Below, piece after piece: positions 15,497-24,121 of a stretch of DNA of 36,480 bases. This stretch comes from Deltaproteobacteria bacterium. GTDB taxonomy: Bacteria; BMS3Abin14. The notes under the pieces are model-generated. The model searched no databases. It saw only the letters and a list, made by a program, of their open reading frames with translations, and was not told the DNA's origin. The DNA lies in assembly GCA_013151915.1 (NCBI GenBank), contig JAADHJ010000017.1, forward strand, positions 1 to 36,480. Direction: 5' to 3'. A program made the translations under genes and the position numbers. How positions within the stretch are numbered: the stretch's first letter is position 1; each line of letters starts with the position of its first letter.

Positions 15497-17005
15497 ATGA
15501 CGATGCAGGCGATTGTAAGGAAAAATCAGTACCACGACTCCGTTCGGCTTATGACCATTTCCAGGCAGGCCGGTTCCCTTGAAGGGGTTAACAAGATTCT
15601 GGCGCTGATGGGTACGGAGGGGAACAAGAAGGTCCTGAAGGACCTTGGGCTATACAACGAGATGGTGGATTCCGCCACCCCCAACGATCTTGTCGTCTGC
15701 GTTGACGCGGATACCGGGGATGGTTTCAACAGCGCCCTGAAAAAGGTGGACGATCTTCTGAAATCGCGCACGCACGGTGGTCCGTCCGAGGACAGAGCCG
15801 CCCGGTCCCTGGAAGAGGCTGTGGAACAGATGCCGGACGCCAACTTCGCCCTCATCTCGGTCCCGGGTGAATTCGCCGCCCTCGAAGTGATGGGAGCACT
15901 GGAGAAGGACATTAACGTCATGCTTTTTTCCGACAACGTCTCCATCGAGGACGAGGTTTTTCTGAAGGACCTGGCCATGAGGAAGGGGCTGCTGATGATG
16001 GGGCCCGACTGTGGAACGGCCGTGATCAACGGCATCCCTTTCGCCTTCGCCAACATGGTTAGGCGGGGGGATGTGGGTATCGTCGGCGCCTCGGGAACCG
16101 GAATACAGGAGGTCTCCTGTCTCATCCACAGACTGGGAGGAGGCATCTCTCATGCCATCGGGGTGGGAGGGCGAGACCTGAGTCTGGAGGTGGGCGGGCG
16201 GATGATGGTGACGGCCATCAGGAAGCTTGCCGGTGACCCCTCTACCAAATCCTTGGTCCTGATCTCCAAATCCGGCGCGCCGGATTCGACCAGACGTGTG
16301 CTCACAGAGGCGAAAAAGAGCGGGTTGCCCACAGTAATCTGCCTCCTCGGGAAAGGAAATCTGCCCGGGGACGGTGGAGGGTTGACCTTCGTCAACACCC
16401 TGGAGGACGCGGCTTACAGGACCGCCGGCAAGGATAAGCCCGAATATGGCGCCGACGAGGACCTGACCGGAGAGATCGGCCGGCTGTCCGAAGAGAGGAA
16501 ATACCTGCGGGGGCTCTACTCAGGAGGCACCCTTTGCTACGAAGCCCTCCTCATCTTCAAGGAGGCGATGAAGGTCCATTCCAATATCGGGACCGGCAGG
16601 AAGTATACCGCGAACGGTCCGCGCAACTTCCATTACTGCCTCGATCTGGGTGATGATGAGTTTACCCGGAGCCGCCCTCATCCCATGATCGACTCGACGC
16701 TGCGCCGGGAATTTTTCATCCAGGCATACTCGGATCCGAAGACCAGGGTCGTCCTTCTGGACGTGGTGCTGGGGTACGGGGCGAGCGCGGACCCTGCCGG
16801 GGACATGGTGGCCGCCCTGGGAAAAGCTCGGGCTCACGCCTTCGGCGAAGGGCCGGTCGTCATGGCGCACGTCTGTGGTACCGACGAGGACCCGCAGTCC
16901 ATGAAAGATCAGGAAAGCAAATTGAGGGAGGCCGGTGTTTTCCTCTTTTCCACCAACGCCGAGGCGGCTCGTGCCGCTATGGCTGCTATCATTTCGTTAT
17001 CATGA
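15497..17005 (+). CDS. fdrA: FdrA family protein, oxamate carbamoyltransferase subunit AllF
   Basis: The 502-residue protein resembles succinyl-CoA synthetase alpha/beta fusions of the FdrA type. An N-terminal CoA-binding Rossmann region runs through MGPDCGTAVINGIPFAFANM and GIVGASGTGIQEVSCLIHRLGGG to HAIGVGGRDLSLEVGG. A ligase-CoA-like domain follows in the second half (SGGTLCYEALLIF; VVLLDVVLGYGA). E. coli FdrA is part of the carbamoyl-transferring oxamate complex rather than a known acyl-CoA ligase. It lies 21 bases after carbamate kinase. The start is the ATG at 15497 or the nearby ATG at 15503. The protein is somewhat shorter than E. coli FdrA (about 555 residues). Confidence 0.92.
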   Translation: MTMQAIVRKNQYHDSVRLMTISRQAGSLEGVNKILALMGTEGNKKVLKDLGLYNEMVDSATPNDLVVCVDADTGDGFNSALKKVDDLLKSRTHGGPSEDRAARSLEEAVEQMPDANFALISVPGEFAALEVMGALEKDINVMLFSDNVSIEDEVFLKDLAMRKGLLMMGPDCGTAVINGIPFAFANMVRRGDVGIVGASGTGIQEVSCLIHRLGGGISHAIGVGGRDLSLEVGGRMMVTAIRKLAGDPSTKSLVLISKSGAPDSTRRVLTEAKKSGLPTVICLLGKGNLPGDGGGLTFVNTLEDAAYRTAGKDKPEYGADEDLTGEIGRLSEERKYLRGLYSGGTLCYEALLIFKEAMKVHSNIGTGRKYTANGPRNFHYCLDLGDDEFTRSRPHPMIDSTLRREFFIQAYSDPKTRVVLLDVVLGYGASADPAGDMVAALGKARAHAFGEGPVVMAHVCGTDEDPQSMKDQESKLREAGVFLFSTNAEAARAAMAAIISLS

Positions 17006-17070
17006 GTCCGGAAAGCGCCGCCCCTGCCGGAAGGGACAGCGATGTTCAAGCGGCTGTGTAAGGAGGGGTG

Positions 17071-18519
17071 ATGAACAGGAGGACCTGCGAAAGACTCAAT
17101 GGCGGCCTTGCGGAGAGGGTTTCCTTTGATCCAGAGGTTCTGGCCACTTACGATCACGATCTCGGCGAGATGCCCGCCCTTGTGATGTCTCTTATCAACA
17201 ACCGTCCCGAAGCTGTAGTCGTTGCCCGGTCCGTCGAGGATGTGAGGCAAGTGTTGTTGACCGGGGCTGAATTCGGGGTTCCTGTAACCCCCAGAGGGCA
17301 GGCCAGCTCCGGTTACGGGGGCGCCATTCCAACCGGAGGAGGGATTGTCCTGGACCTGACCGAGATGAACGGCGTCCTCGGTGTGGACAGGGAGAACATG
17401 ACGGTGGACGTGGAACCCGGGATCGTATGGAACGAACTGTCCCGCGAACTGAAGGGTGTCGATCTGGACAACCGCATCGTCCCTACCAGCGCGCCCTCAT
17501 CCACCGTCGGAGGATGGTTCGCCATGGGCGGGGCGGGGCTCGGGAGCCTGCTGTACGGAAACATGAGAGACGTGGTGACGGAGATCGACGTGATGGGACT
17601 CGACGGGGAGGTCATGACCTGCACTGGACAGGACCTGGACCTGCACTACCAGGCGTGCGGCACCCTTGGAGTGATCACGAGGCTCCGTCTCCGGTGCCGG
17701 GAGGCAGAGAAGCTTGTCCCCTTCGCTGTTGCCTTTCCTGACGCCGGCGCCTGTCATCGGTTCTCAAAGACCCTCTGTGACGAGATGGAGCCCTACTCCA
17801 TCTCCTTTCACTCTCCAGGGTACATCAGGATGAAAAAAGAACTCGGCGGCGATGAATCGATTCCAGAGAATTCGTTTCTGGTCGTCATGGCCATTCCCGA
17901 GAGGGCCGCGGACAAAAAAACACTGGAAGAGATCGCCGGCCGTTTCGATAGCCTGCTCCTCGATCACGAAACCGCGACTCATGCCTGGGAGGACCGTTTT
18001 TATCCCATGCGTATCAAGAAACTGGGCCCCTCCATCCTGGTGGGGGAGTTCTACCTTCCGTTGGACAAATTCCGCGAGGCCTGGGGTGAGATCGAGGCCG
18101 ACCTGTCCAGGGATCTCCTGGGCATGGAGGCTTTCGTTGTCCAGAACGGGCAGTTGGCCATCCTTGTGTACATCCTGGACGATGCCGGAAGTTTCTTCTA
18201 CCCGTTCCGCATGGCCAAGGCGTTAAGGCCCATCAGCATCGCCGAGCGACACGGCGGGACCCTCTATAATGCAGGCCTGTGGTTCGCATCCCGGTCACGC
18301 CGGGTTCTCGGTAAGAGCAGGTATGCCGCCTTTATGAAAAAGAAGAAGATCGTTGACCCGAAAGGGCTGCTCAACCCCGGCAAGATCGTCCCGCCGAAGG
18401 TGAAGTTTCTGCCGTTCATGGATGTCAGTTCTCTCCTTTACCTGTCGTCCTGGATAGCGTCGCCCATATCGAGGCTCCTCGTTTCCAGGCGGCCTTTCGT
18501 AAAGAGAGTGGGGAGCTAG
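17071..18519 (+). CDS. FAD-binding oxidoreductase, GlcD-like
   Basis: The 482-residue protein is a vanillyl-alcohol-oxidase-fold flavoprotein of the GlcD/lactate dehydrogenase type. The FAD-binding PCMH domain is seen as AVVVARSVEDVRQVL, PRGQASSGYGGAIPTGGGIVL and APSSTVGGWFAMGGAGLGSLLYGNM in the first 170 residues. The family C-terminal end KGLLNPGKIVPPKVKF is also present, with a short hydrophobic tail. It should oxidise a 2-hydroxy acid or related alcohol and pass electrons to the Fe-S subunit encoded 4 bases downstream. A strong AAGGAGGGG site supports the ATG at 17071 (or GTG 17068). Its insertion between fdrA and allH suggests it acts on an ureidoglycolate-like intermediate. Confidence 0.9.
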   Translation: MNRRTCERLNGGLAERVSFDPEVLATYDHDLGEMPALVMSLINNRPEAVVVARSVEDVRQVLLTGAEFGVPVTPRGQASSGYGGAIPTGGGIVLDLTEMNGVLGVDRENMTVDVEPGIVWNELSRELKGVDLDNRIVPTSAPSSTVGGWFAMGGAGLGSLLYGNMRDVVTEIDVMGLDGEVMTCTGQDLDLHYQACGTLGVITRLRLRCREAEKLVPFAVAFPDAGACHRFSKTLCDEMEPYSISFHSPGYIRMKKELGGDESIPENSFLVVMAIPERAADKKTLEEIAGRFDSLLLDHETATHAWEDRFYPMRIKKLGPSILVGEFYLPLDKFREAWGEIEADLSRDLLGMEAFVVQNGQLAILVYILDDAGSFFYPFRMAKALRPISIAERHGGTLYNAGLWFASRSRRVLGKSRYAAFMKKKKIVDPKGLLNPGKIVPPKVKFLPFMDVSSLLYLSSWIASPISRLLVSRRPFVKRVGS

Positions 18520-18523
18520 AAAA

Positions 18524-19705
18524 ATGGGAAAAGGCAGAATGGACTCATGGAGCAAAGTGGACAATCAGGGTGATCTGTCCTTTTCCGTTGATACTTGCGC
18601 CCGGTGCGGATTCTGCAAGCCGGTGTGCACGACTCACCCCTTTGGAGGGGGGTTCGAGGCGTTCTCGCCGCGGGCGAAGGTGCACTACATCAAACAGGTA
18701 ATGAGGGGGAAGGAAAAGCTTACGCCCCAATGGGTGGACCGCCTATACCAGTGCACGACCTGCGAGAGGTGTGTGGAGGTCTGCCAGACTGAGATCCCGC
18801 TGGTCCATCTCTGGGAGGAGCTGCGGGCCGAAACGGTCAGGCGTGGTATCGGACCCATGCCGATGCACAGGAAAATGGGGGAGGCGGTTGACGAGCACAA
18901 CAACCCCTACGGTGAACCTGCAGAGGAGAGGAGCCGCTGGATGCTTCCCCACCACAGGCCCACTGAAGGGGCTGAATTGTTGGTGTTCGGCGGGTGCACC
19001 GGTTCGTACCGGATGACTGCCATGCTCCAGACTGGAGTCTCCATCCTCCAGCGGATGGACATCCCGTACTATTATGCGGGAGGTAAGGAGGTGTGCTGTT
19101 CGAGTCCCATGATCCGTACGGGTCAGCTCGAGTCGGCCGCCCGGCTCATCGGAAGCAACATCGACCTGTTCAACGATCTGGGTGTGAAGACGATCGTCAC
19201 ACCCTGCGCCGGCTGCTCCAAGACTATGAAATCGGACTACCCGGTGTGGGCCGGGAAGCTGGGGAAGGAGTGGGCCGTCGAGGTCAGGCACTTCTCCGAG
19301 CTCTACGTCGAACTGCTGCGTGACGGCAGGATCAAACCTGTGCGCAGGATCGGGAAGAAAGCAACCTACCACGATCCTTGCCATCTTGGCCGATCCCAGA
19401 GGATTTTCGACGAACCCAGGGAGATCCTGTCGGCCATACCCGGATTAACGCTGGTGGAGATGGAATATTCCCGCGACAACGCCAGATGCTGTGGAGCGGG
19501 CGGCGGGTTCAAGGGGCACTACCCTATGATGGCTGAGGAGGTCTCAGACAAGAGAGTCCTCGATGCGGTCCACACGGGGGCTGAACTGCTCGTCACCATG
19601 TGCCCTTTCTGCCAGGCGAGCTTCTCGCAGTCCATCGAAAAGCTTGGTTTGAGTATCAAGCTGATCGGGGTGGAGGAGCTCCTTCTCCAGTCGGTCGAGG
19701 GCTGA
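18524..19705 (+). CDS. Fe-S oxidoreductase, GlcF/CCG-domain subunit
   Basis: The 393-residue electron-transfer partner of the flavoprotein has two 4Fe-4S ferredoxin motifs (CARCGFCKPVC near 26-36 and CTTCERCVEVC near 78-88). Two CCG domains follow, including a CCSSPMIRTGQ turn with TPCAGCSKTM in the first and DPCHLGRSQRIF, ARCCGAGGGF and MCPFCQASF in the second. CCG domains bind a further Fe-S centre, as in GlcF, LutA and heterodisulfide reductase subunit B. The electron acceptor is probably membrane quinone or a soluble carrier; no transmembrane helix is seen. It is four bases after the glcD-like gene and one base before allH. Confidence 0.92.
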   Translation: MGKGRMDSWSKVDNQGDLSFSVDTCARCGFCKPVCTTHPFGGGFEAFSPRAKVHYIKQVMRGKEKLTPQWVDRLYQCTTCERCVEVCQTEIPLVHLWEELRAETVRRGIGPMPMHRKMGEAVDEHNNPYGEPAEERSRWMLPHHRPTEGAELLVFGGCTGSYRMTAMLQTGVSILQRMDIPYYYAGGKEVCCSSPMIRTGQLESAARLIGSNIDLFNDLGVKTIVTPCAGCSKTMKSDYPVWAGKLGKEWAVEVRHFSELYVELLRDGRIKPVRRIGKKATYHDPCHLGRSQRIFDEPREILSAIPGLTLVEMEYSRDNARCCGAGGGFKGHYPMMAEEVSDKRVLDAVHTGAELLVTMCPFCQASFSQSIEKLGLSIKLIGVEELLLQSVEG

Positions 19706-19706
19706 A

Positions 19707-20567
19707 ATGGAGTCTGGGTCCATCGGCTGCGCCGCCGTCGAGTTGATGCGGTCATGTGCCACAGGACGGGTAACGGCGGTTTTTGAAAGATCAGCTCACC
19801 TTGAACTGGATGGAGTCATCCTCACCCTCGGGAACCTTGACCTCCCGGGCCATCCGTACACCATTCGGTGCCCCGAGTTCCCCCGAGGTCTTCGGAGGGG
19901 ACAGGAGTTCAAGGTCGAGGAAGATGCAGTCATCATACCGGGATGCCGCCGCCTGGAACTCGGGCAGATGGATGTCTTCCGATCCAGGGTGAAGGTCGGC
20001 GCCATGGCCGGTCTGGAGGAGATGCAGCAGGCCCTGCAGGCGGTTCGCTACACGGTCGCCACCGCCTCGTTCAGGGACGGTTTTCATTCCTTCGTCATCG
20101 CGAGTCTTCATCACGGTATGATGACTCAGGCGGTTCTGCCCGTGATCCAACGGCTCACCGTTGCCATCCGGGAGGGCGATTGGGAAGCGATGGTCGAAGC
20201 CGGGGTGGATCTGGCGGGAGTTGGAGAGGGGTTGACGCCTTCAGGGGATGATTTCCTGGCGGGGCTGGTGGCCGCGCTGCGTTTCCACCGCACCAGCGGC
20301 GGACCCGGTCCGGAAAACCGACAGCTCGAATCCCTGGCTTCACGGGCACGTGGCCGCACGTCCGCTTTTTCGGCCCAGAATATAGCTTCGGCCGCCAGGG
20401 GCCTGGTGTCGGACGCGGTGTCGGAATGGCTCGAACACTTCCACCTCGGTGATTCAGATGCCCTGGTGGATTCTACGCGCCGGCTCCTGGATTTCGGTCA
20501 CTCGAGCGGAGTGGACACGATCGCAGGGATGACCACCGGCCTGGCCGCGGTCCTGGAGCGGTGGTGA
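19707..20567 (+). CDS. allH: DUF2877 protein, oxamate carbamoyltransferase subunit AllH/YlbF
   Basis: The 286-residue protein matches DUF2877 (E. coli YlbF/AllH), the third subunit of the oxamate carbamoyltransferase complex. The characteristic segments are GVGEGLTPSGDDFLAGLVAAL near residues 170-190 and LLDFGHSSGVDTIAGMTTGLAAVL at the C-terminus. Finding it beside FdrA and DUF1116 makes the three-subunit set complete, though the gene is separated from fdrA by the glcD/glcF-like pair. The start ATG lies one base after the Fe-S gene stop, and its stop TGA overlaps the next start, so it is translationally coupled on both sides. Confidence 0.88.
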   Translation: MESGSIGCAAVELMRSCATGRVTAVFERSAHLELDGVILTLGNLDLPGHPYTIRCPEFPRGLRRGQEFKVEEDAVIIPGCRRLELGQMDVFRSRVKVGAMAGLEEMQQALQAVRYTVATASFRDGFHSFVIASLHHGMMTQAVLPVIQRLTVAIREGDWEAMVEAGVDLAGVGEGLTPSGDDFLAGLVAALRFHRTSGGPGPENRQLESLASRARGRTSAFSAQNIASAARGLVSDAVSEWLEHFHLGDSDALVDSTRRLLDFGHSSGVDTIAGMTTGLAAVLERW

Positions 20568-21529
20568 TGAAACCGACCGACCTGTCTGAACTTGCAGATC
20601 ATATCCGGCGTTCGCCTCAGTTCCAACAGAAACGGATCATTGCCCCCACTCTGGGCGGCGCCGGGTTCAGGGCTGCGGCGATGGGCTTCGTCAACGGTGA
20701 CGACGCAGCCGCGATACCCGACGGCGACGGTTTTCTTCTCCTGGCCGCGGAGGCGATCACCCCGTCCCTGGTTCGCCGCGACCCGTTCCTGGCCGGCAGG
20801 AGCGCAGTCCTGGCCAACGTCAACGACATCTACTCCATGGGCGGCCGACCAGTGGCCATCGTCGATGTCATTCTCGCCGAAGACACCGGGACATCCGCTG
20901 AAATATTCAGGGGGGTTGCCGATTTTTCAATGCGGCTGCAGGTTCCGGTGGTAGGAGGTCACACCACCGTCGCCGAAGGCCCTCCTTCAGTATCTCTTGC
21001 CATCCTTGGAAAGGCCGCCAGGCTCATAACCAGCTTCGATGCACGGCCGGGCGATCGCATGGCTCTGGTCTACAACTCGGATGGTGAGTGGCTTGAGGAC
21101 CTGGGATTCTGGAACTCGCTTCCGGGAAGGACAGGTGCGGAGCATGTCGCTGACCTGGAACTCCTTCCCATGGCCGCGGAATCGGGCCTGGTCAGGGCCG
21201 GGAGAGACGTAAGCATGTGTGGGATAGCGGGTACGGCTCTGATGCTCCTGGAAGCATCCCGCGTGGGCGCCCGCGTGGAACTGGAGCGTATCACGATCCC
21301 GGAAGGGGTTCATCCCGGGCGGTGGCTGTTGGCGTATTTTTCCTACGGCTTTATCCTCGCGGTGGGTGATAAGCAGTGGAACGATGTCGTGGACCTGTTC
21401 GGGGCCAGGTCTCTTCAGGTCCTGCAGATCGGGACCTTCTTGTCGGGATCGCAGCTGATCCTGTCGGCCGGCGGCCGGCAAGAGGTTCTGTGGGACTGGT
21501 CTGCGAAACCGTTCCTGGGGTTCAGGTGA
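20567..21529 (+). CDS. Sll0787 family AIR-synthase-like protein
   Basis: The 320-residue protein has the two-domain PurM/ThiL-like (AIR synthase) ATP-binding fold and belongs to the Sll0787 family of Nit1C clusters. Signatures are FVNGDDAAAIPDGDGFLLLAAEAITPSLV, SAVLANVNDIYSMGGRPVAIVDVIL and VPVVGGHTTVAEGPPSVSLAILG, followed by the C-terminal domain around SMCGIAGTALMLLEAS. Relatives phosphorylate or cyclise substrates with ATP (PurM, ThiL, SelD, HypE). The exact reaction here is unknown. The preferred start is the ATG at 20567 that overlaps the allH stop; GTG codons at 20561 and 20564 are possible. The downstream gene starts within its stop codon. Confidence 0.88.
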   Translation: MKPTDLSELADHIRRSPQFQQKRIIAPTLGGAGFRAAAMGFVNGDDAAAIPDGDGFLLLAAEAITPSLVRRDPFLAGRSAVLANVNDIYSMGGRPVAIVDVILAEDTGTSAEIFRGVADFSMRLQVPVVGGHTTVAEGPPSVSLAILGKAARLITSFDARPGDRMALVYNSDGEWLEDLGFWNSLPGRTGAEHVADLELLPMAAESGLVRAGRDVSMCGIAGTALMLLEASRVGARVELERITIPEGVHPGRWLLAYFSYGFILAVGDKQWNDVVDLFGARSLQVLQIGTFLSGSQLILSAGGRQEVLWDWSAKPFLGFR

Positions 21530-22305
21530 GGGAGTGCGCCCGACCCTCGTGGGGCGTGTCAAGCAGGTTTTTCCTGCCCAATGAGGACGCCCGGATGGTT
21601 CGCGAGGCGATAGCCGCACTCGACGATCCCCCGCTGCGCCCGGTCTTTGTCGGAGGGTCCGGGTTCCTGCCGGTGGAAGCGGCCAGGTCCCTCCCGGAGG
21701 GCGTGAGACCCGTATACGTGGACATATCCTCCTTCCAGGTGAAATTTTTCCGGCGCTTTCTGAAGGCTCTTGTCGACAGTGACACGCCGGAACAATTGAG
21801 GAACTGGTTTTCCAGGGATGTCTATCCCGTGTTGAAGGAGCATTACCGGAAGTACCGGGGCCGGTTTTACAGCCGGAACCAGGTCTTCACCGCCCTTGAA
21901 AAGCTGTTCCGGATCGATTTTTTCTTCCAGGCGGAGGCCCTTCAGGAGGCCAGGAGAATTGCCGGGTCGATGGTCGACGTCCAGCAGGACATCAGGACTT
22001 ACCTGTCCGAATCCGGGCGGTGTCATGATTTCATTTGCCTGAGCAACGTACTGGACTACCTGCCGAGGGAGGAACTGGTCCCCATGTTCGGGGCCTGCCG
22101 GGCATCGGGCGCATCCGTCTACGCCCTTATGACGGAAGCCTGCCGCCACCCCCGTGATGTGACCGAGGCCTGGGAACGAGCGGGGTATTCCCTCCACCCA
22201 CTGGCGGATGAACTTACGGTGAGAAACCGGGGGCTCGGTTCATGGACGCTGGGGCGCAGCTGGAACCGGTCGGGAAATATCAGGCTTCTGGTTCCGGGCG
22301 CCTGA
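21526..22305 (+). CDS. Unrecognised protein, coupled to the operon
   Basis: This 259-residue protein starts with GTG at 21526, overlapping the preceding stop (GTGA), so it is certainly expressed with the operon. I do not recognise the family. It has a beta-alpha layout with PVFVGGSGFLP near 45-55, VRPVYVDISSFQVKFFRRFLKAL near 70-90 and HDFICLSNVLDYLPREEL near 165-185, which ends like a SAM-methyltransferase-type Rossmann fold (an acidic residue after strand 2, SNVLDYLP at strand 4). The middle is rich in basic and aromatic residues (about 105-140). A distant relation to SAM-dependent amino-carboxypropyl- or methyltransferases is possible but unproven. There is no signal peptide or membrane helix. 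Confidence 0.8.
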   Translation: MRECARPSWGVSSRFFLPNEDARMVREAIAALDDPPLRPVFVGGSGFLPVEAARSLPEGVRPVYVDISSFQVKFFRRFLKALVDSDTPEQLRNWFSRDVYPVLKEHYRKYRGRFYSRNQVFTALEKLFRIDFFFQAEALQEARRIAGSMVDVQQDIRTYLSESGRCHDFICLSNVLDYLPREELVPMFGACRASGASVYALMTEACRHPRDVTEAWERAGYSLHPLADELTVRNRGLGSWTLGRSWNRSGNIRLLVPGA

Positions 22306-22363
22306 TCCGGAGCCGGGAAAGTGAGACCTTTCCCCCGATAACACTTACGAGAAAGGGACATGA

Positions 22364-23353
22364 ATGAAGAAAATTGCTCTTATCGCGACATTTATCGTGC
22401 TTACCGCAGTGGCGATCTTCCAGATAAGAAATATGGTTTCAAGCAGAGATCAGCCTTTACCGGAGCCCGTCAGAATGGCGTATCTGCAAAATGACATCCA
22501 TCATCTCGCGCTATGGGTCGCTCTGGATAAAGGCTTCTTCAGGGATGAGGGTGTCGATGTCCAGATAAGCGGTATTTTCAGGGCCGGGCCGGAGATCATG
22601 AACGCCTTTTCCGCCGGTGCCCTGGACATGGCCTACGTGGGCGAGGCGCCTTCGACCTTCGCGGTGGCCAACGTGAAGAGCGACGTGAAGGTGGTGGCAC
22701 AGGTCAACACGGAGGGGTCGGCCCTGGTGGTGGCCGCCGGCCAAACGGATATAGAGGACGTTTCAGCCCTGAAGGGAAAGAATGTGGCAATCCCGGGCCA
22801 TGCGACGGTCCAGGATTTTCTGCTCAAGAAGGCGCTCACAACAGCTGGGGTGGACCCGTCGGAGGTCAACCTTATCATCCTTAAGCCGCCCGAGATGATC
22901 GGTGCTCTACGCTCCGGCCAGATAGACGCGTTCATCGCCTGGGAACCATATCCCTCCAAGGCGTTTATAGCCGGTGTCGGCAGAGTCCTGGCCGGCTCCC
23001 ACGATATCTGGCCTGATCATCCCTGCTGCGTCCTGGTGTCAGACACCGCCTTTATGGAGGCCCACCCCGCCAGGGTGGCAAAGGTCCTCAGGGCCCACGT
23101 CCGGGCAACGGATTTCATAAAGGCGAATCCAGAGGAGGCGTTGCGTGTGGGGGTCAAGTACACGGGAATGGATAAAGCCACGGTGCGCAAGGCCCTCAGA
23201 TCGGTGACTTATACCTACATCCCCAGCATCGAGGGTGAGAAGGAGTACGTCCGTTTCCTGTCTGAACTCGGATATATCAAAGTCTCCGACCCTGACTCCT
23301 TCGTCTCCGGATTCATCAAGTCGGGTCTCCTGGACAGGATCGAGGACAGATGA
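22364..23353 (+). CDS. ABC transporter substrate-binding protein (SsuA/TauA/NMT1-like)
   Basis: The 329-residue periplasmic binding protein begins with an N-terminal hydrophobic signal or anchor (about residues 4-22). The NMT1/SsuA signatures follow: MAYLQNDIHHLALWVALDKGFFRDEGVDVQ, then AGPEIMNAFSAGALDMAYVGEAPSTFAVAN and DAFIAWEPYPSKA. Family members bind sulfonates, taurine, nitrate, cyanate, bicarbonate, thiamine precursors or aromatic nitrogen compounds. With no lipobox cysteine it may be soluble or anchored by an uncleaved helix. It opens a three-gene importer following the catabolic genes and presumably delivers their substrate. Its stop overlaps the permease start (ATGA). Confidence 0.9.
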   Translation: MKKIALIATFIVLTAVAIFQIRNMVSSRDQPLPEPVRMAYLQNDIHHLALWVALDKGFFRDEGVDVQISGIFRAGPEIMNAFSAGALDMAYVGEAPSTFAVANVKSDVKVVAQVNTEGSALVVAAGQTDIEDVSALKGKNVAIPGHATVQDFLLKKALTTAGVDPSEVNLIILKPPEMIGALRSGQIDAFIAWEPYPSKAFIAGVGRVLAGSHDIWPDHPCCVLVSDTAFMEAHPARVAKVLRAHVRATDFIKANPEEALRVGVKYTGMDKATVRKALRSVTYTYIPSIEGEKEYVRFLSELGYIKVSDPDSFVSGFIKSGLLDRIEDR

Positions 23354-24105
23354 GAGGAAAGCAGCTGATCCCGCTTCTCCTTCTGATCCTTGCCTGGCAG
23401 GCCTTGAGTTCGCTGGGCGGAGTCCCGTCCTACAAACTGCCCTCGCCGCTCCAGGTTCTCGCGGGCCTCATGGATCTGATAAAAGTGGGTCTGCCGCCTG
23501 GGCACCGCCTGCACATGCACATCCTGTATAGCCTACATAGGGTTTCTCTGGGGTACCTGTTCGCCGCCGTGACTGCGATTCCCATGGGACTCGCGATGGG
23601 CTGGTCCAGGAGGTTCCGCAACATGATTGGACCGCTGCTGGAGCTGTTCAGGCCCATCCCCCCGCTGGCCTGGATCCCCATCGCCATCCTGTGGTTCGGT
23701 ATCGGGACAAAGTCAGCAGTGTTTATCATTTTCCTGGGCGCTTTCTTTCCGATCCTGCTCAATACAGCCTCCGGAGTCCTGGCGGTGGACCCCCTCCTGG
23801 TGGAAGCGGTCCTGACGCTCAACGGCCGTAACAGGGACGTCATTTTGAAGGTCCTCATTCCCGGTGCAGTCCCCTCGATCATGACCGGCTTGAGGATCGG
23901 CGTCGGCCTGGGATGGATGACCCTGGTGGCGGCGGAGTTCTCCGGCGTCAAGCAGGGTTACGGTTTAGGGTATATGATCATGACGGCCAGGGATATCCTG
24001 CGTCCGGATGAGATCCTGGCGGGGATGTTCGTGATCGGATTGATCGGACTCACCATAGACGGCGGCCTGCGGCTGCTTGAAAAGAATCTCGTCAAATGGA
24101 GATAG
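23350..24105 (+). CDS. ABC transporter permease (SsuC/TauC-like)
   Basis: The 251-residue inner-membrane protein has about six hydrophobic helices and the BPD_transp_1 fold. It contains the SLGYLFAAVTAIPMGLAMGWSRRFRN and FRPIPPLAWIPIAILWFGIGTKSAVFIIFLGAFFPILLNT segments typical of nitrate/sulfonate/bicarbonate permeases. The coupling EAA-like loop reads LTLNGRNRDVILKVLIPGAVPSIMTGLRIGVGLGW. The start codon overlaps the binding-protein stop and the ATPase gene follows after 16 bases, so the transporter is a single unit. Confidence 0.93.
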   Translation: MRGKQLIPLLLLILAWQALSSLGGVPSYKLPSPLQVLAGLMDLIKVGLPPGHRLHMHILYSLHRVSLGYLFAAVTAIPMGLAMGWSRRFRNMIGPLLELFRPIPPLAWIPIAILWFGIGTKSAVFIIFLGAFFPILLNTASGVLAVDPLLVEAVLTLNGRNRDVILKVLIPGAVPSIMTGLRIGVGLGWMTLVAAEFSGVKQGYGLGYMIMTARDILRPDEILAGMFVIGLIGLTIDGGLRLLEKNLVKWR

Positions 24106-24121
24106 GAAGCAGAGAATAACA

